Both the position numbers and the translations under genes were made by a program. The notes beneath the pieces are model-generated. The model had not been told where the DNA came from. It did no database searches and saw nothing but the letters and a program-made list of their open reading frames with translations. A DNA stretch of 64,000 bases from Lachnospiraceae bacterium. Its GTDB lineage: Bacteria; Bacillota; Clostridia; Lachnospirales; Lachnospiraceae. Shown here one piece after another: positions 27,962-37,194 of this stretch. The DNA lies in assembly GCA_017431345.1 (NCBI GenBank), contig JAFRLH010000041.1, forward strand, positions 1-64,000. Direction: 5' to 3'. Numbering within the stretch: the stretch's first letter is position 1; every line of letters starts with the position of its first letter.

Positions 27962-29335
27962 TTGGTAAACGTTACAATAAAGGAGATTGCGGAGGCTGTT
28001 CAGGGAACAGTCCTCTGCGGTGATCCGGATACGATCATAGAACATGTCAGCATCGATTCCAGGACTATGCAGGGCAATGATATTTTCCTGCCGTTCATCG
28101 GCGCAAAAGTGGACGCCCACAGATTCATTGACGGCGCTTTTAAAGCAGGCGCGGCAGCCGCATTTACCATGGAACATGAGGAGATGGAGGATTCGCATCC
28201 GTTCATCCGTGTGGAGGACTCCTTAAAAGCCTTACAGGCTCTCGGCGCCTGGTACAGACGCAGATACAGCGGCATGGTGATCGGCATCACCGGCAGTGTC
28301 GGAAAGACCAGCACCAGAGCCATGATCATGGCAGCGCTCGGAGCTGCCATGAAGGTGACCGGTACGGCCGGGAACAACAATGGACAGATCGGTGTTCCGA
28401 TCACGGTCACGGAGCTTTCCAATTCTTTTGACGCTGCCGTCATCGAGATGGGCGTCAGCGAGCCGGGAGAGATGAGCCGGATCAACAGGATCGCCTGGCC
28501 GTCGCATGCCGTGGTCACCAATATCGGCGATGCCCATATCGAGAATCTCGGTTCCAGGGAAGGCATTGCGAAAGAGAAGCTGCAGATCGCGGATCTGATG
28601 CCGCCGAAGGGCTGCCTGATCCTGAACGGCGATGATGATATGCTCCTGAAAATGGGCAGGGATTACCATGACAGAGTACTGTATTACGGCCTGTCGGAGA
28701 CGAATGACCTGAGAGCAGAGAATATTCACCGGGAAGTAAATGAAACGGTGTTTACCGCAAAACTCGGCAGGAAGGAAAAGGAGATCCGGCTTTCGGTCCC
28801 CGGAGAACACCAGGTGATGAATGCACTGGCGGCTCTGGCTGTATGCGAAGTGATGAGCGTCAGCTGGGACAAAGCAGCGGAAGGCATCGCTTCCTACACG
28901 GGCTTTTCCCACAGACTGGAGATCATAAAAACAGCGGCAGCTGTTTATGTGGATGATACTTACAATGCCAGTCCTGCGTCTATGAAAGCAGCGCTTGGCG
29001 TCCTTTCAGACATGCAGACGGACGGCCGCAGGATCGCAGTGCTTGCCGATATGCTTGAACTTGGTCCGGATGAAGCCAGACTGCATTATGAGACGGGCGT
29101 GTACGGCGCCTCGAAGAAGGTCGATCATGTTGTCGTGATCGGTGAACTCGCGAAGCAGATCGGAAAGGCTTATGCGGAACATAATATTCCCGTAAGCAGT
29201 TTTGAGGACAATGCATCGGCCATCGAATTCCTGAACGGGTTCAAAAAGCCGGGGGATGTCATCCTGCTGAAAGGTTCGCACGGAATGAACCTTCTGGAAG
29301 TGCTGCATGCGCTGACAGAGGCGGATAAAGACTGA
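27962..29335 (+). CDS. murF: UDP-N-acetylmuramoyl-tripeptide-D-alanyl-D-alanine ligase
   Basis: This 457-residue Mur ligase adds D-Ala-D-Ala to UDP-MurNAc-tripeptide. The P-loop GITGSVGKTSTR lies near 107-118. NNNGQIGVPITV and VVTNIGDAHIENLGS are MurF signatures, and VDDTYNASPASMKAAL lies in the C-terminal domain. The start is TTG 27962, with AAGGAG about 10 bases upstream, and no ATG fits better. It completes, with murE and ddh, a good part of the cytoplasmic peptidoglycan pathway in this window. Confidence 0.94.
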   Translation: MVNVTIKEIAEAVQGTVLCGDPDTIIEHVSIDSRTMQGNDIFLPFIGAKVDAHRFIDGAFKAGAAAAFTMEHEEMEDSHPFIRVEDSLKALQALGAWYRRRYSGMVIGITGSVGKTSTRAMIMAALGAAMKVTGTAGNNNGQIGVPITVTELSNSFDAAVIEMGVSEPGEMSRINRIAWPSHAVVTNIGDAHIENLGSREGIAKEKLQIADLMPPKGCLILNGDDDMLLKMGRDYHDRVLYYGLSETNDLRAENIHREVNETVFTAKLGRKEKEIRLSVPGEHQVMNALAALAVCEVMSVSWDKAAEGIASYTGFSHRLEIIKTAAAVYVDDTYNASPASMKAALGVLSDMQTDGRRIAVLADMLELGPDEARLHYETGVYGASKKVDHVVVIGELAKQIGKAYAEHNIPVSSFEDNASAIEFLNGFKKPGDVILLKGSHGMNLLEVLHALTEADKD

Positions 29336-29387
29336 TATCCTCTTTGGGAGGATGTCCTGTCAGATACAGAAAGCGGAAGGTAAACCA

Positions 29388-31355
29388 TTGAAATTTGCCG
29401 GTGTTATCGTTGATATTTCCCATAAGGACGTCGATAAAAGCTACACTTATATCATCCCGGAGGAGATGTGTTCAGATATTGAGATCGGAACACCGGTCAC
29501 GGTGCCCTTCGGAAGACGGAGGATCAGCGGTTTTGTAACAGAGATCACGGATACCACGGATGTTTCTCCTGAGAAGCTTAAGCCCATTGAGGCAGTCAAT
29601 GCAAAAGAAGCTTCCATAGAGCATCAGCTGATGCAGCTTGCTGTCTGGATGAAGGATACCTACGGCTGCACGATGAACCAGGCGCTGAAAACGGTGCTGC
29701 CGGTAAAGAAAAAGGTGAAGGCCAGGACAAAAGCGGAAGACGTGCTGCCGTTCGGAAAGGAACCGCCGAAGATCCTGAACGGGGAACAGCTTGCTGCCGT
29801 AAACGGGATCCTGCAGGAATTCGGCAGGCCGGACAGGCGTCCTGCTGTCCTTTTCGGGGTGACCGGCAGCGGGAAGACCGAAGTGTACATGGAACTCATG
29901 CGGCGTACGCTGGATGCGGGCCGGCAGGCGATCCTTCTGATTCCGGAGATCTCGCTCACCTATCAGAATCTATCCCGGTTCACAAAAGTATTCGGCGAAC
30001 AGGTCGGCATTGTCCATTCAAAACTTTCTGCAGGAGAGAAATACGAATGTTTTGAACAGGCCCGGAAGGGAGAAATATCGGTTATGATCGGTCCCCGGTC
30101 AGCGCTGTTCGCGCCGTTTTCGGATCTTGGCCTGATCATCGTGGATGAAGAACATGACGGCGCCTATCTCTCTGATTCCGTGCCAAGATACAGCGCGGTC
30201 GATGCTGCCGTGAAAAGAGGGGAACTGGCCGGTGCCGGTGTCGTGCTGGGATCGGCGACGCCGTCCGTGAGAACATTTCATACGGCTATGGACCGGAAAT
30301 ATGCGGTCTTTCTTCTGAAGCACCGCGCAGCAGCCGGAAGCAGTCTGCCGCATGTCGATATCATTGATATGCGCGAGGAGCTGAAAGACGGCAACAAAGG
30401 AATGTTCAGCAGAAAGCTGGAAGCCGGGATCAGGCAGCGGCTTGCGGAGAAAGAGCAGATCATGCTGTTCCTGAACCGGAGAGGCTATTCCGGCTCGATT
30501 TCCTGCAGATCCTGCGGAAAAGTGATCAAATGCCCGCACTGCGATGTCTCCCTTACCTCGCACAGGGGCAATATCCTGAAGTGCCATTACTGCGGCTTCA
30601 CCATGAATATGCCTGACCGGTGTCCTTCCTGCGGGTCGCCGTATATCGCCGGATTCGGCGCGGGCACGCAGAAAATCGAAAGCCTGGTGAAGAAGAAATT
30701 CCCGGAAGCCCGCGTGCTCCGGATGGATATGGATACTACCGCGAGAAAGAATGCGCACGAGAAGCTGCTGCGGGCGTTCGGGGAAGGAAAGGCCGACATC
30801 CTGATCGGCACCCAGATGATCGTGAAAGGCCATGACTTTCCGAATGTAACGCTGATGGGCATTCTTGCTGCGGATCTCTCACTGAATGTCAGCAGTTATA
30901 CAGCAGCAGAGAGGACGTTCCAGCTGCTGACCCAGGCGGCCGGAAGAGCGGGAAGAGCCGGCTCCGCGGGTGAAGTGATGATCCAGACATATTCACCGGA
31001 TCATTATGCGGTCACCGCAGCGGCGGCACAGGATTATCTCTCTTTTTACAAGCAGGAACTTGTATACAGAAAACTGCTTTCCTATCCTCCCGCAGGCGCC
31101 ATGATGAACGTCGTAGCCATGGATGAGCAGGAAGACGCTGCGGAAGCCGGGATCAAGGCATTTTATGAATTCTCCGTGTCTTTTCTTGCCGGAAAGGGGA
31201 CGGTCATCGGTCCCGTGGATACAGGCGTTTCAAAGATCAAAGACATTTACAGAAAACAGTTCATTATAAAACATCCGGACAGAAAGATCCTGCTGGAACT
31301 CAGGGACAGGATCCAGTTGCTGCCCGGCTGCTTAAGACAGATCGATATCACTTAA
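29388..31355 (+). CDS. priA: Primosomal replication-restart helicase PriA
   Basis: This 655-residue 3'-5' helicase reloads the replisome at stalled forks. It has an N-terminal fork-binding domain, Walker A GVTGSGKTEVY, DEEH box, and QAAGRAGRAG motif VI. A zinc-binding insert comprises CRSCGKVIKCPHC and CHYCGF...CPSCGSPY. TTG 29388 was chosen because GGAAGG lies seven bases before it. The upstream in-frame ATG 29352 abuts its only purine run with no spacing. The gene is shorter than many PriA proteins, with a compact N-terminus. Confidence 0.94.
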   Translation: MKFAGVIVDISHKDVDKSYTYIIPEEMCSDIEIGTPVTVPFGRRRISGFVTEITDTTDVSPEKLKPIEAVNAKEASIEHQLMQLAVWMKDTYGCTMNQALKTVLPVKKKVKARTKAEDVLPFGKEPPKILNGEQLAAVNGILQEFGRPDRRPAVLFGVTGSGKTEVYMELMRRTLDAGRQAILLIPEISLTYQNLSRFTKVFGEQVGIVHSKLSAGEKYECFEQARKGEISVMIGPRSALFAPFSDLGLIIVDEEHDGAYLSDSVPRYSAVDAAVKRGELAGAGVVLGSATPSVRTFHTAMDRKYAVFLLKHRAAAGSSLPHVDIIDMREELKDGNKGMFSRKLEAGIRQRLAEKEQIMLFLNRRGYSGSISCRSCGKVIKCPHCDVSLTSHRGNILKCHYCGFTMNMPDRCPSCGSPYIAGFGAGTQKIESLVKKKFPEARVLRMDMDTTARKNAHEKLLRAFGEGKADILIGTQMIVKGHDFPNVTLMGILAADLSLNVSSYTAAERTFQLLTQAAGRAGRAGSAGEVMIQTYSPDHYAVTAAAAQDYLSFYKQELVYRKLLSYPPAGAMMNVVAMDEQEDAAEAGIKAFYEFSVSFLAGKGTVIGPVDTGVSKIKDIYRKQFIIKHPDRKILLELRDRIQLLPGCLRQIDIT

Positions 31356-31377
31356 CAGGACAGGAGGATCACCGGAG

Positions 31378-31896
31378 ATGGGACTTCGGAACGTAAGAGA
31401 ACTTGGAGACGATATTTTAAGAAAGAAAAGCAAGCCCGTAAAGGAGATGACGCCCAGGCTCAGTGCGCTGATCGACGATATGTTTGAAACGATGTATTCC
31501 GCTGACGGGGTCGGCCTGGCCGCGCCGCAGGTAGGTGTGCTCAAGCGGATCGTGGTCATGGATGTCAGCGGGGAACGCGATCAGCCGATCGTTATGATCA
31601 ATCCGGAGATCCTGGAGACCGAAGGCGAACAGACCGGTTCGGAGGGGTGCCTTTCCGTCCCCGGAAAGCATGCCGAGGTAAAAAGGGCACAGCGGGTAAA
31701 AGTGAAAGCCCTGGACAGGAACATGGTTCCTTTTGAACTGGAGGGCGAGGATCTTCTGGCAAGATGCATTCAGCATGAGACCGATCATCTGGAAGGGATC
31801 ATGTATGTCGATATTAAGACCGGGCCGCTTTTAGATAACGGTGCGGAGGAAGAGGAAGAAGGAGAAGACGGGACGGATGGACCATCTGATCAGTGA
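31378..31896 (+). CDS. def: Peptide deformylase
   Basis: This 172-residue metalloenzyme removes the formyl group from nascent proteins. All three signature motifs are intact: GVGLAAPQVG, EGCLSVPG with the metal Cys, and QHETDHLEG with the HExxH ligands. A Glu-rich C-terminal tail (EEEEEGEDG) follows the catalytic domain. It starts 22 bases after priA. A methionyl-tRNA formyltransferase gene is not seen next to it, unlike many genomes. Confidence 0.96.
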   Translation: MGLRNVRELGDDILRKKSKPVKEMTPRLSALIDDMFETMYSADGVGLAAPQVGVLKRIVVMDVSGERDQPIVMINPEILETEGEQTGSEGCLSVPGKHAEVKRAQRVKVKALDRNMVPFELEGEDLLARCIQHETDHLEGIMYVDIKTGPLLDNGAEEEEEGEDGTDGPSDQ

Positions 31897-31960
31897 ACCT
31901 GCTGCGGAAAGACCGGGGAGCATCTGACAGACCGCTGTCTGATGGGAAGGAGGACGCCTT

Positions 31961-33868
31961 ATGGCAGAACGTGTGATTTATTCAAGGGAAGAGATCGAGG
32001 AACGGGTCGATGTGCCGCAGATCGTGGAGATCGAGCTGCGGCATCTGATCGAAGAACGGCTTAAACAATGCGGCATGTATTACCGCCTGTTTTCGCGTAT
32101 CAAGACATCCGCGTCCCTCGCCAGAAAATATCAGATCAAGGAATACAGCGAATCCAAAAAGATCCAGGATCTGATCGGGCTCCGGATCGATGTCTATTTT
32201 GAAGACGATCTGAGCATCTGCCAGGACTTCCTTGAAGAAATGTTCCAGCTCGTGGAATGGGCGGAATCCGAACAGAATGATGATGAATTCCGGCCGATGA
32301 AGAAGAACGGCGTGTTCCGCCTGCCCGAGTATCTGAAGAAACAGATCTCCGATGACACCTGGGATATGTGTATCGATACGACGATGGAGATCCAGCTTAA
32401 AACGGTTTTCTTCGAGGGCTGGCATGAGATCGAGCATGATATGAAATATAAGGGCGGCGAGCTCTGGGAAGGGAAGAAGAGTACTGCGAGGTATTTCAAC
32501 AGCATCCTTGCTACGCTGGAGCTGTGTGACAAGTCGCTTGTAAGCCTGTTCGAGAATCTGGGCCATGATCTTTACAAGGAAGGCAACTGGGCCGGCATGA
32601 TGAAAGCCCATTACCGGCTGAAGATCGATGACCGTCCGATGTATCCTGAACTGGAAGAGATCCTGGACAACGATCACAGGGAACAGAACATCGGGAAACT
32701 CCTGTTCAAGACAAAACGGCAGGTGCTGATCAGGGAGCTTTTAAGCCTTCCCCGAAGAATACCGATCAATATCAATACCATTACTGCGCTGGTGAATAAC
32801 TGTGTGATCCATGATGAAAGGCTGGACAGGCTGTTTCATGAGAAGGACGTATTCAATGACGGCGCGGATCATATCGTTGAGGAAGTATCCTTCCGGCAGA
32901 TGGAACCGCTCAGGAAGAACACCGTTTTCCACGCGAAAGTACATCTGTCGACCTTTAAATACTCTGCCCATGAAGGCTGTGAGGAAGCCGCAAGGCTGAC
33001 CTGGCAGTGGATGATCGAAAAATACGGCAGCCTGTTCAAGGAACTCCCCAGGAGCCCGCAGAACGTCTTTAAGGAGATCCTGGGTTACCGTCTGCGGTTT
33101 ACGTATGAGCCCGAAAGATCGTACTGGAAGATGTACGTTACCAACATCGATCTGGAAGCCCCCGGTCAGGTCTGGGTCGTTGAAGCGGAATGCTTCCCGG
33201 GAGAGCGCTGGCAGATGCTGGATGTCAGAAATTCCTACGCCGTGGCGGAAGAACGCAGAAATTATCTGAACAGATATTTCAGCTGCCCGAGATTCTACTC
33301 CAATATTGCGGACAGGATCGGTGTCTTTGACGTCAGATACTGCTCTTCTGTAAGAAGGGTGATAAAGACAGAACAGGTAAACAAGATCATCGATCTGATC
33401 CGGCATTCAAAGAGAAGCTTCCCGGTCTGCCTGTTCATTTCAAAGGAAGAGAACGGCTGGCTCGACGAAGGATGGCTCGATCATTTCCGTATTGCCGATT
33501 TTACAAAGATGGCAGGAAGATATACCCATATCTATACCTGCAATACGGAGCTCGGCAGGGAGATCATCAACGCCATGGGCATCAGTTATGACGGGGAACC
33601 GGGCGTACATGTCTTTAAAGCGCACTGCATTATGAAAGACGGCACCGTCAGGGATATGAAGCATGTTTACTATGGCTCGCAGGACATTGCCGACTGCAGC
33701 TACGGCAGACAGCAGCTCAGGACCGGCGGAAAGCGGTTCGATATCGTGCACGGAGGACAGGCTTTTTATTACAAGCTGCTTCATGAAATGCGTGACGAGA
33801 TGCTGATCGAAAGCGATGTGGAAATATCACCCGAAGCAGAGGTGACACTGGAGGAATACCAGCCGTGA
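31961..33868 (+). CDS. Large RelA/SpoT-fold protein with unrecognised C-terminal region
   Basis: This 635-residue protein has RelA/SpoT nucleotidyltransferase-fold features in residues about 40-170: RIKTSASLARKY (46-57), KIQDLIGLRIDVYF (67-80), MEIQLKT (142-148) and EGWHEIEHDMKYK (152-164). Where synthetases carry GYxSxH, which positions the pyrophosphate acceptor, this protein reads NGVFRLP, so the conserved Tyr and His are missing. No HD hydrolase, TGS or ACT domain is seen. Residues about 250-635 match nothing I recognise; they contain two runs that look like alpha/beta domains. The start follows AAGGAGG, and the stop overlaps the next gene by 4 bases. Function unknown. Possibilities are a pppGpp-unrelated pyrophosphokinase, a tRNA-targeting ToxSAS-like enzyme, or a nucleotide sensor. 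Confidence 0.7.
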   Translation: MAERVIYSREEIEERVDVPQIVEIELRHLIEERLKQCGMYYRLFSRIKTSASLARKYQIKEYSESKKIQDLIGLRIDVYFEDDLSICQDFLEEMFQLVEWAESEQNDDEFRPMKKNGVFRLPEYLKKQISDDTWDMCIDTTMEIQLKTVFFEGWHEIEHDMKYKGGELWEGKKSTARYFNSILATLELCDKSLVSLFENLGHDLYKEGNWAGMMKAHYRLKIDDRPMYPELEEILDNDHREQNIGKLLFKTKRQVLIRELLSLPRRIPININTITALVNNCVIHDERLDRLFHEKDVFNDGADHIVEEVSFRQMEPLRKNTVFHAKVHLSTFKYSAHEGCEEAARLTWQWMIEKYGSLFKELPRSPQNVFKEILGYRLRFTYEPERSYWKMYVTNIDLEAPGQVWVVEAECFPGERWQMLDVRNSYAVAEERRNYLNRYFSCPRFYSNIADRIGVFDVRYCSSVRRVIKTEQVNKIIDLIRHSKRSFPVCLFISKEENGWLDEGWLDHFRIADFTKMAGRYTHIYTCNTELGREIINAMGISYDGEPGVHVFKAHCIMKDGTVRDMKHVYYGSQDIADCSYGRQQLRTGGKRFDIVHGGQAFYYKLLHEMRDEMLIESDVEISPEAEVTLEEYQP

Positions 33869-34848
33869 AAATACTGATCATCGGCAGTAAAGACAGATAT
33901 GACAAATACGATCCGGATATGCCCGTCAAGGACCGTGCAGAGATCGTTTTTGCCGACAGAGGTACGCCGGATGAGGCACTGATCGCTGCAGGCGCGGGAG
34001 CAGAAGTGCTCTTTGCCGATGCCATCAGTCCTGTCAGCAGGCATCTGACAGAGAACCTTCCCAGGCTCAAAATGATCCATTCCGAAGGCGTTGCTTATGA
34101 CAGGATCGATCTGGCGGCAGCAAAGGAACGCGGCATTTATGTCTGCAATAATAAAGGCTGCAATGCCGGTGCGGTCGCGGAGCATACCATTTTTCTGATG
34201 CTGGGCCTTCTCAGGAATGCGGTCGAAGGACAGGAAGCGGTCGTTTCCGGACAGCAGATCCGGATGAAGGAGCGAAGGATGGCGGAAGGCATCATCGAGC
34301 TGTCGGAATGCTCGGTGGGACTGTACGGTTTCGGGGATATTGCGAAAGCGACGGCACAGAGGCTGGCCCCTTTTGGGTGCAGCGTGTACTATACAGCCCG
34401 GCGCCGGCGGGATGAAAAGACGGAGGAGGAATACGGCGTCCGCTGGCTGGCGCCGGATGATCTGGTCAGCACCTGCGATTTCATCAGCCTTCATACAGAT
34501 GTCAATCCCGGGACAAAAGGTATGGTGGACGCGGCATTCCTTTCTAAAATGAAGCCGGAAGCGATGCTTGTGAATACTTCCAGAGGAGAACTGGTCGACA
34601 ACAGAGCGCTCCGGGAAGCGCTCCTTACCGGAAAGATCGCGGGGTTTGCTGCGGATACTATAGCACCGGAGCCCGTAACGGCGGATAATCCGCTTGTCGC
34701 GCTGCCGGCGGAAACCATGAAAAAAGTATTCTATTCGCCCCATCTCGGCGGGATCACGGCAGGCACATTCAGGCGTGCGCACAGGATGATGTGGGAGAAT
34801 GCCGCGCGGATCGCAGAAGGAAAGGAGCCGGTCAACCAGGTTTTCTGA
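33865..34848 (+). CDS. D-isomer-specific 2-hydroxyacid dehydrogenase family protein
   Basis: This 327-residue NAD-dependent enzyme has a split Rossmann domain. The dinucleotide motif reads GLYGFGDIAK. Next come the NTSRGELVDNRAL segment with the substrate-binding Arg, an acidic catalytic partner in APEPV, and the C-terminal His in SPHLGG. Members reduce 2-oxoacids or oxidise 3-phosphoglycerate. Without an ACT domain it is not a classical SerA, and the substrate is open. The GTG start overlaps the stop of the RelA/SpoT-fold gene by 4 bases, so the two are translationally coupled, a possible functional hint. Confidence 0.88.
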   Translation: MKILIIGSKDRYDKYDPDMPVKDRAEIVFADRGTPDEALIAAGAGAEVLFADAISPVSRHLTENLPRLKMIHSEGVAYDRIDLAAAKERGIYVCNNKGCNAGAVAEHTIFLMLGLLRNAVEGQEAVVSGQQIRMKERRMAEGIIELSECSVGLYGFGDIAKATAQRLAPFGCSVYYTARRRRDEKTEEEYGVRWLAPDDLVSTCDFISLHTDVNPGTKGMVDAAFLSKMKPEAMLVNTSRGELVDNRALREALLTGKIAGFAADTIAPEPVTADNPLVALPAETMKKVFYSPHLGGITAGTFRRAHRMMWENAARIAEGKEPVNQVF

Positions 34849-34936
34849 TACAGATCCGCAGGATTGTAAATACTTATTCCGGATGAAATGGTTTAAAATG
34901 GATCTCTGCAGGAATGATAAGAAGGAGGCGCGTTAA

Positions 34937-35512
34937 GTGCATATTTGGGAGATCATCCTGGTTTCCGCAGGAGTTGCATTGAATGTATTCGCGGTATCCA
35001 TATGCTGGGGAGCAGTACTTCCCGCGATCAATAAAAAATGGCTGGTCCTGGTCACGCTCCTTCTCGGGCTGTGGCAGGGCGGCGCCATGCTTCTTGGCAG
35101 GGGCGTGGTGAATCTTCCCATCTTTGAGGGCAATACGACATTTCTCACAGGTTCCGGAAGCCGGCTGTCTGTCCTGATCTTCATGGGACTTGGCCTTTAT
35201 ATGTTCTTCCGGTCGTCAAGAGCCGGCGCGCTTATGGAGCGGAGAAGAGATGTTTATGGGATCAAGGAGGCGTTCCTGCTGGCGATCACGATCAGTATTG
35301 ACGCTTTTCTGGTGGGGATCGGCATGGGCTTTCTCCGTTCCCGTATTGGTGTTTCTGCACTCTGCTTTGTTCTGATCACAATGCTTGCAGTGGTCCTGGG
35401 AACCTATACAGGATTCTGGATGGGGAGTGAAAAACGGCGCCTGGCCTATCAGGTCGGCGGCGCAATGATGGTTTTTTCCGGCGTGGAGCTTCTGGCCGGA
35501 CTGATCTTCTGA
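34937..35512 (+). CDS. MntP/YtaF-family membrane protein (putative manganese efflux)
   Basis: This 191-residue protein has six transmembrane segments in two repeats. In each the first helix carries the family's small-residue/Asp motif: VALNVFAVSICWG (Asp replaced by Asn) and ISIDAFLVGIGMGF. The pattern is shared by MntP manganese exporters and the sporulation protein YtaF. The GTG start has AAGGAGG upstream. The loss of the first repeat's Asp makes the transport function uncertain. It precedes a TetR-type gene by only 12 bases, so that regulator may control it. Confidence 0.72.
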   Translation: MHIWEIILVSAGVALNVFAVSICWGAVLPAINKKWLVLVTLLLGLWQGGAMLLGRGVVNLPIFEGNTTFLTGSGSRLSVLIFMGLGLYMFFRSSRAGALMERRRDVYGIKEAFLLAITISIDAFLVGIGMGFLRSRIGVSALCFVLITMLAVVLGTYTGFWMGSEKRRLAYQVGGAMMVFSGVELLAGLIF

Positions 35513-35524
35513 GCGGAGGAGCGG

Positions 35525-36070
35525 ATGGAAAAAAGCAATCTTACCAAGGAACTTCTGGCAGAGAGCTTCAGAGACCTGCTGCTGCACCGTGATTTTGAAA
35601 AGATCACGATAAAGCATATCACCGACCGGGCAGGAGTCATCAGACCTACTTTCTATTATCATTTTCAGGATAAATATGATGTTCTGGAATATATCCTGAA
35701 AAGGGATGTGATCGATCCGGCGTCCCGGATGATCGCAGAGGACGGCCTGAATTCTGCTGCGGTAACGCAGATCTTTTCCGCTTTTGATAATGACCGCCTG
35801 TTTTATCAGAAGGCGTTTAAAGTCACAGGACAGAACGGCTTTTTCGAGATCCTGTTCCTGAACTTTAAAAAAGAGTGTGAGACGGCCTTCAAAGCAGAAG
35901 GAAGATCCGCACCGGTCAATTCCGAAATGGCAGCAATGTATTACGCGATCGGATTGGCCCATGTGATCAGGTTCTGGATCGAAAGCGGGAAAAAGGCAAT
36001 GAGCCTGGAGGAGATCTGTACTTTATATGAATTTCTGATCACCCATTCGATTTATGATTTCATGAAATAG
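35525..36070 (+). CDS. TetR/AcrR-family regulator (DhaS-like)
   Basis: This 181-residue protein has an N-terminal TetR helix-turn-helix: FEKITIKHITDRAGVIRPTFYYHFQDKYDVLEYIL (about 20-55). Its C-terminal half resembles the TetR_C_8 group that includes DhaS. Some members of that group are co-activators and not repressors. It starts 12 bases after the MntP/YtaF-like gene behind GGAGGAG, so the two are co-transcribed. The ligand is unknown. Confidence 0.82.
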   Translation: MEKSNLTKELLAESFRDLLLHRDFEKITIKHITDRAGVIRPTFYYHFQDKYDVLEYILKRDVIDPASRMIAEDGLNSAAVTQIFSAFDNDRLFYQKAFKVTGQNGFFEILFLNFKKECETAFKAEGRSAPVNSEMAAMYYAIGLAHVIRFWIESGKKAMSLEEICTLYEFLITHSIYDFMK

Positions 36071-36138
36071 AACGCCGCTGTTCAGGGAAGGGCGGCGACG
36101 GAACAGTAAACAGGATTATCTTTTAAGGAAGGATGAAT

Positions 36139-36726
36139 ATGAGCAGGACAGCGGAGATAAGAAGGACAACCAGGGAGACCGATATCAAATGCACATTTTC
36201 GATCGACGGATCAGGATCCGGAGAACGCGATACGGGCATTGGCTTTTTCGACCATATGCTGGACGGCTTTGCCAGACACGGTCTTTTTGATCTGAATATG
36301 GAGTGCCAGGGAGATACTTTCGTGGACGGCCATCATACGGTGGAAGACTGCGGTATCGTTCTCGGAGAAGCGATCAAACAGGCCCTGGGCGATAAGGCCG
36401 GGATCAGGCGTTTCGGACACAGTTTTGTTCCGATGGATGACGCCCTGGTGCTGTGCGCGGTAGATCTTTCCGGCAGGCCTTATCTCGCCTGGGATGCAGC
36501 GTTTACCGCAGATTCGATCGGATCGATGGATACGCAGCTCGCAAAGGAATTCTTTTATGCTGTCAGTTATTCGGCAGGGATGAATATTCATGTAAAAGTG
36601 ATCTCCGGAGAGAACGATCATCATATCATGGAGGCAATGTTCAAGGCGTTTGCGAGAGCACTGGATATGGCAACGGTCACCGATCCGAGAATTGAAGGCG
36701 TGCTCTCGACAAAAGGCAGTCTGTAA
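36139..36726 (+). CDS. hisB: Imidazoleglycerol-phosphate dehydratase
   Basis: This 195-residue monofunctional HisB catalyses the sixth histidine-biosynthetic step. The two Mn-site motifs FFDHMLDGFARHG and DGHHTVEDCGIVLGEA, and the C-terminal GENDHHIMEAMFKA, are complete. ATG 36139 was chosen over ATG 36133 because AAGGAAGG ends six bases before it. No other his genes are nearby, so this copy stands outside a histidine operon in the available sequence. Confidence 0.94.
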   Translation: MSRTAEIRRTTRETDIKCTFSIDGSGSGERDTGIGFFDHMLDGFARHGLFDLNMECQGDTFVDGHHTVEDCGIVLGEAIKQALGDKAGIRRFGHSFVPMDDALVLCAVDLSGRPYLAWDAAFTADSIGSMDTQLAKEFFYAVSYSAGMNIHVKVISGENDHHIMEAMFKAFARALDMATVTDPRIEGVLSTKGSL

Positions 36727-36748
36727 GCAGGTCTTCGGGAGGGATCTC

Positions 36749-37141
36749 ATGAACGAGAAGGAACTGTATGATATTGCTGCACGTATGAGAAAGATGGCTT
36801 ACTGTCCTTATTCTCACTTTTCGGTGGGCGCAGCAGTCCTGACGGAATCGGGGAAGATCTTTACAGGCTGCAATATTGAAAATGCTTCCTATCCCGCCGG
36901 AATATGCGCCGAGAGAACAGCGATCTCCAAAGCAGTCAGCGAAGGGGAAAGGCATATTTCCATGATCGCCATTGCGGGCGGACCGGAAGAGGCAGAAGGG
37001 ATCTACACCCCGCCCTGCGGGATCTGCAGGCAGGTGATGGCGGAGTTCGGCGGCCCTTCCCTTCAGATCATCATGAAAAAAGGCGGGGAACTCGTCCGCT
37101 ATAGCCTGGCAGAACTGCTTCCGGAGAGCTTTTCCTTATAA
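36749..37141 (+). CDS. cdd: Cytidine deaminase
   Basis: This 130-residue zinc enzyme deaminates cytidine and deoxycytidine for pyrimidine salvage. The catalytic motif CAERTAISKA supplies the first Cys and the proton-shuttling Glu. PPCGICRQVMAEF supplies the other two Cys. YSHFSVGAA and GCNIENASYP line the nucleoside site. ATG 36749 follows GGGAGGG. It ends the long co-oriented run. Confidence 0.95.
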   Translation: MNEKELYDIAARMRKMAYCPYSHFSVGAAVLTESGKIFTGCNIENASYPAGICAERTAISKAVSEGERHISMIAIAGGPEEAEGIYTPPCGICRQVMAEFGGPSLQIIMKKGGELVRYSLAELLPESFSL

Positions 37142-37158
37142 AGGACAGTTATCGGTAC

Positions 37159-37188
37159 TTGCCATTTTCCTATGGTTAATGTTATAAT
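37159..37188 (+). promoter_or_regulatory. 6S RNA promoter
   Basis: TTGCCA (37159-37164), an 18-bp spacer and consensus TATAAT (37183-37188) predict a start near 37195, just before the RNA's closing stem. Confidence 0.72.
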
Positions 37189-37194
37189 CATATC

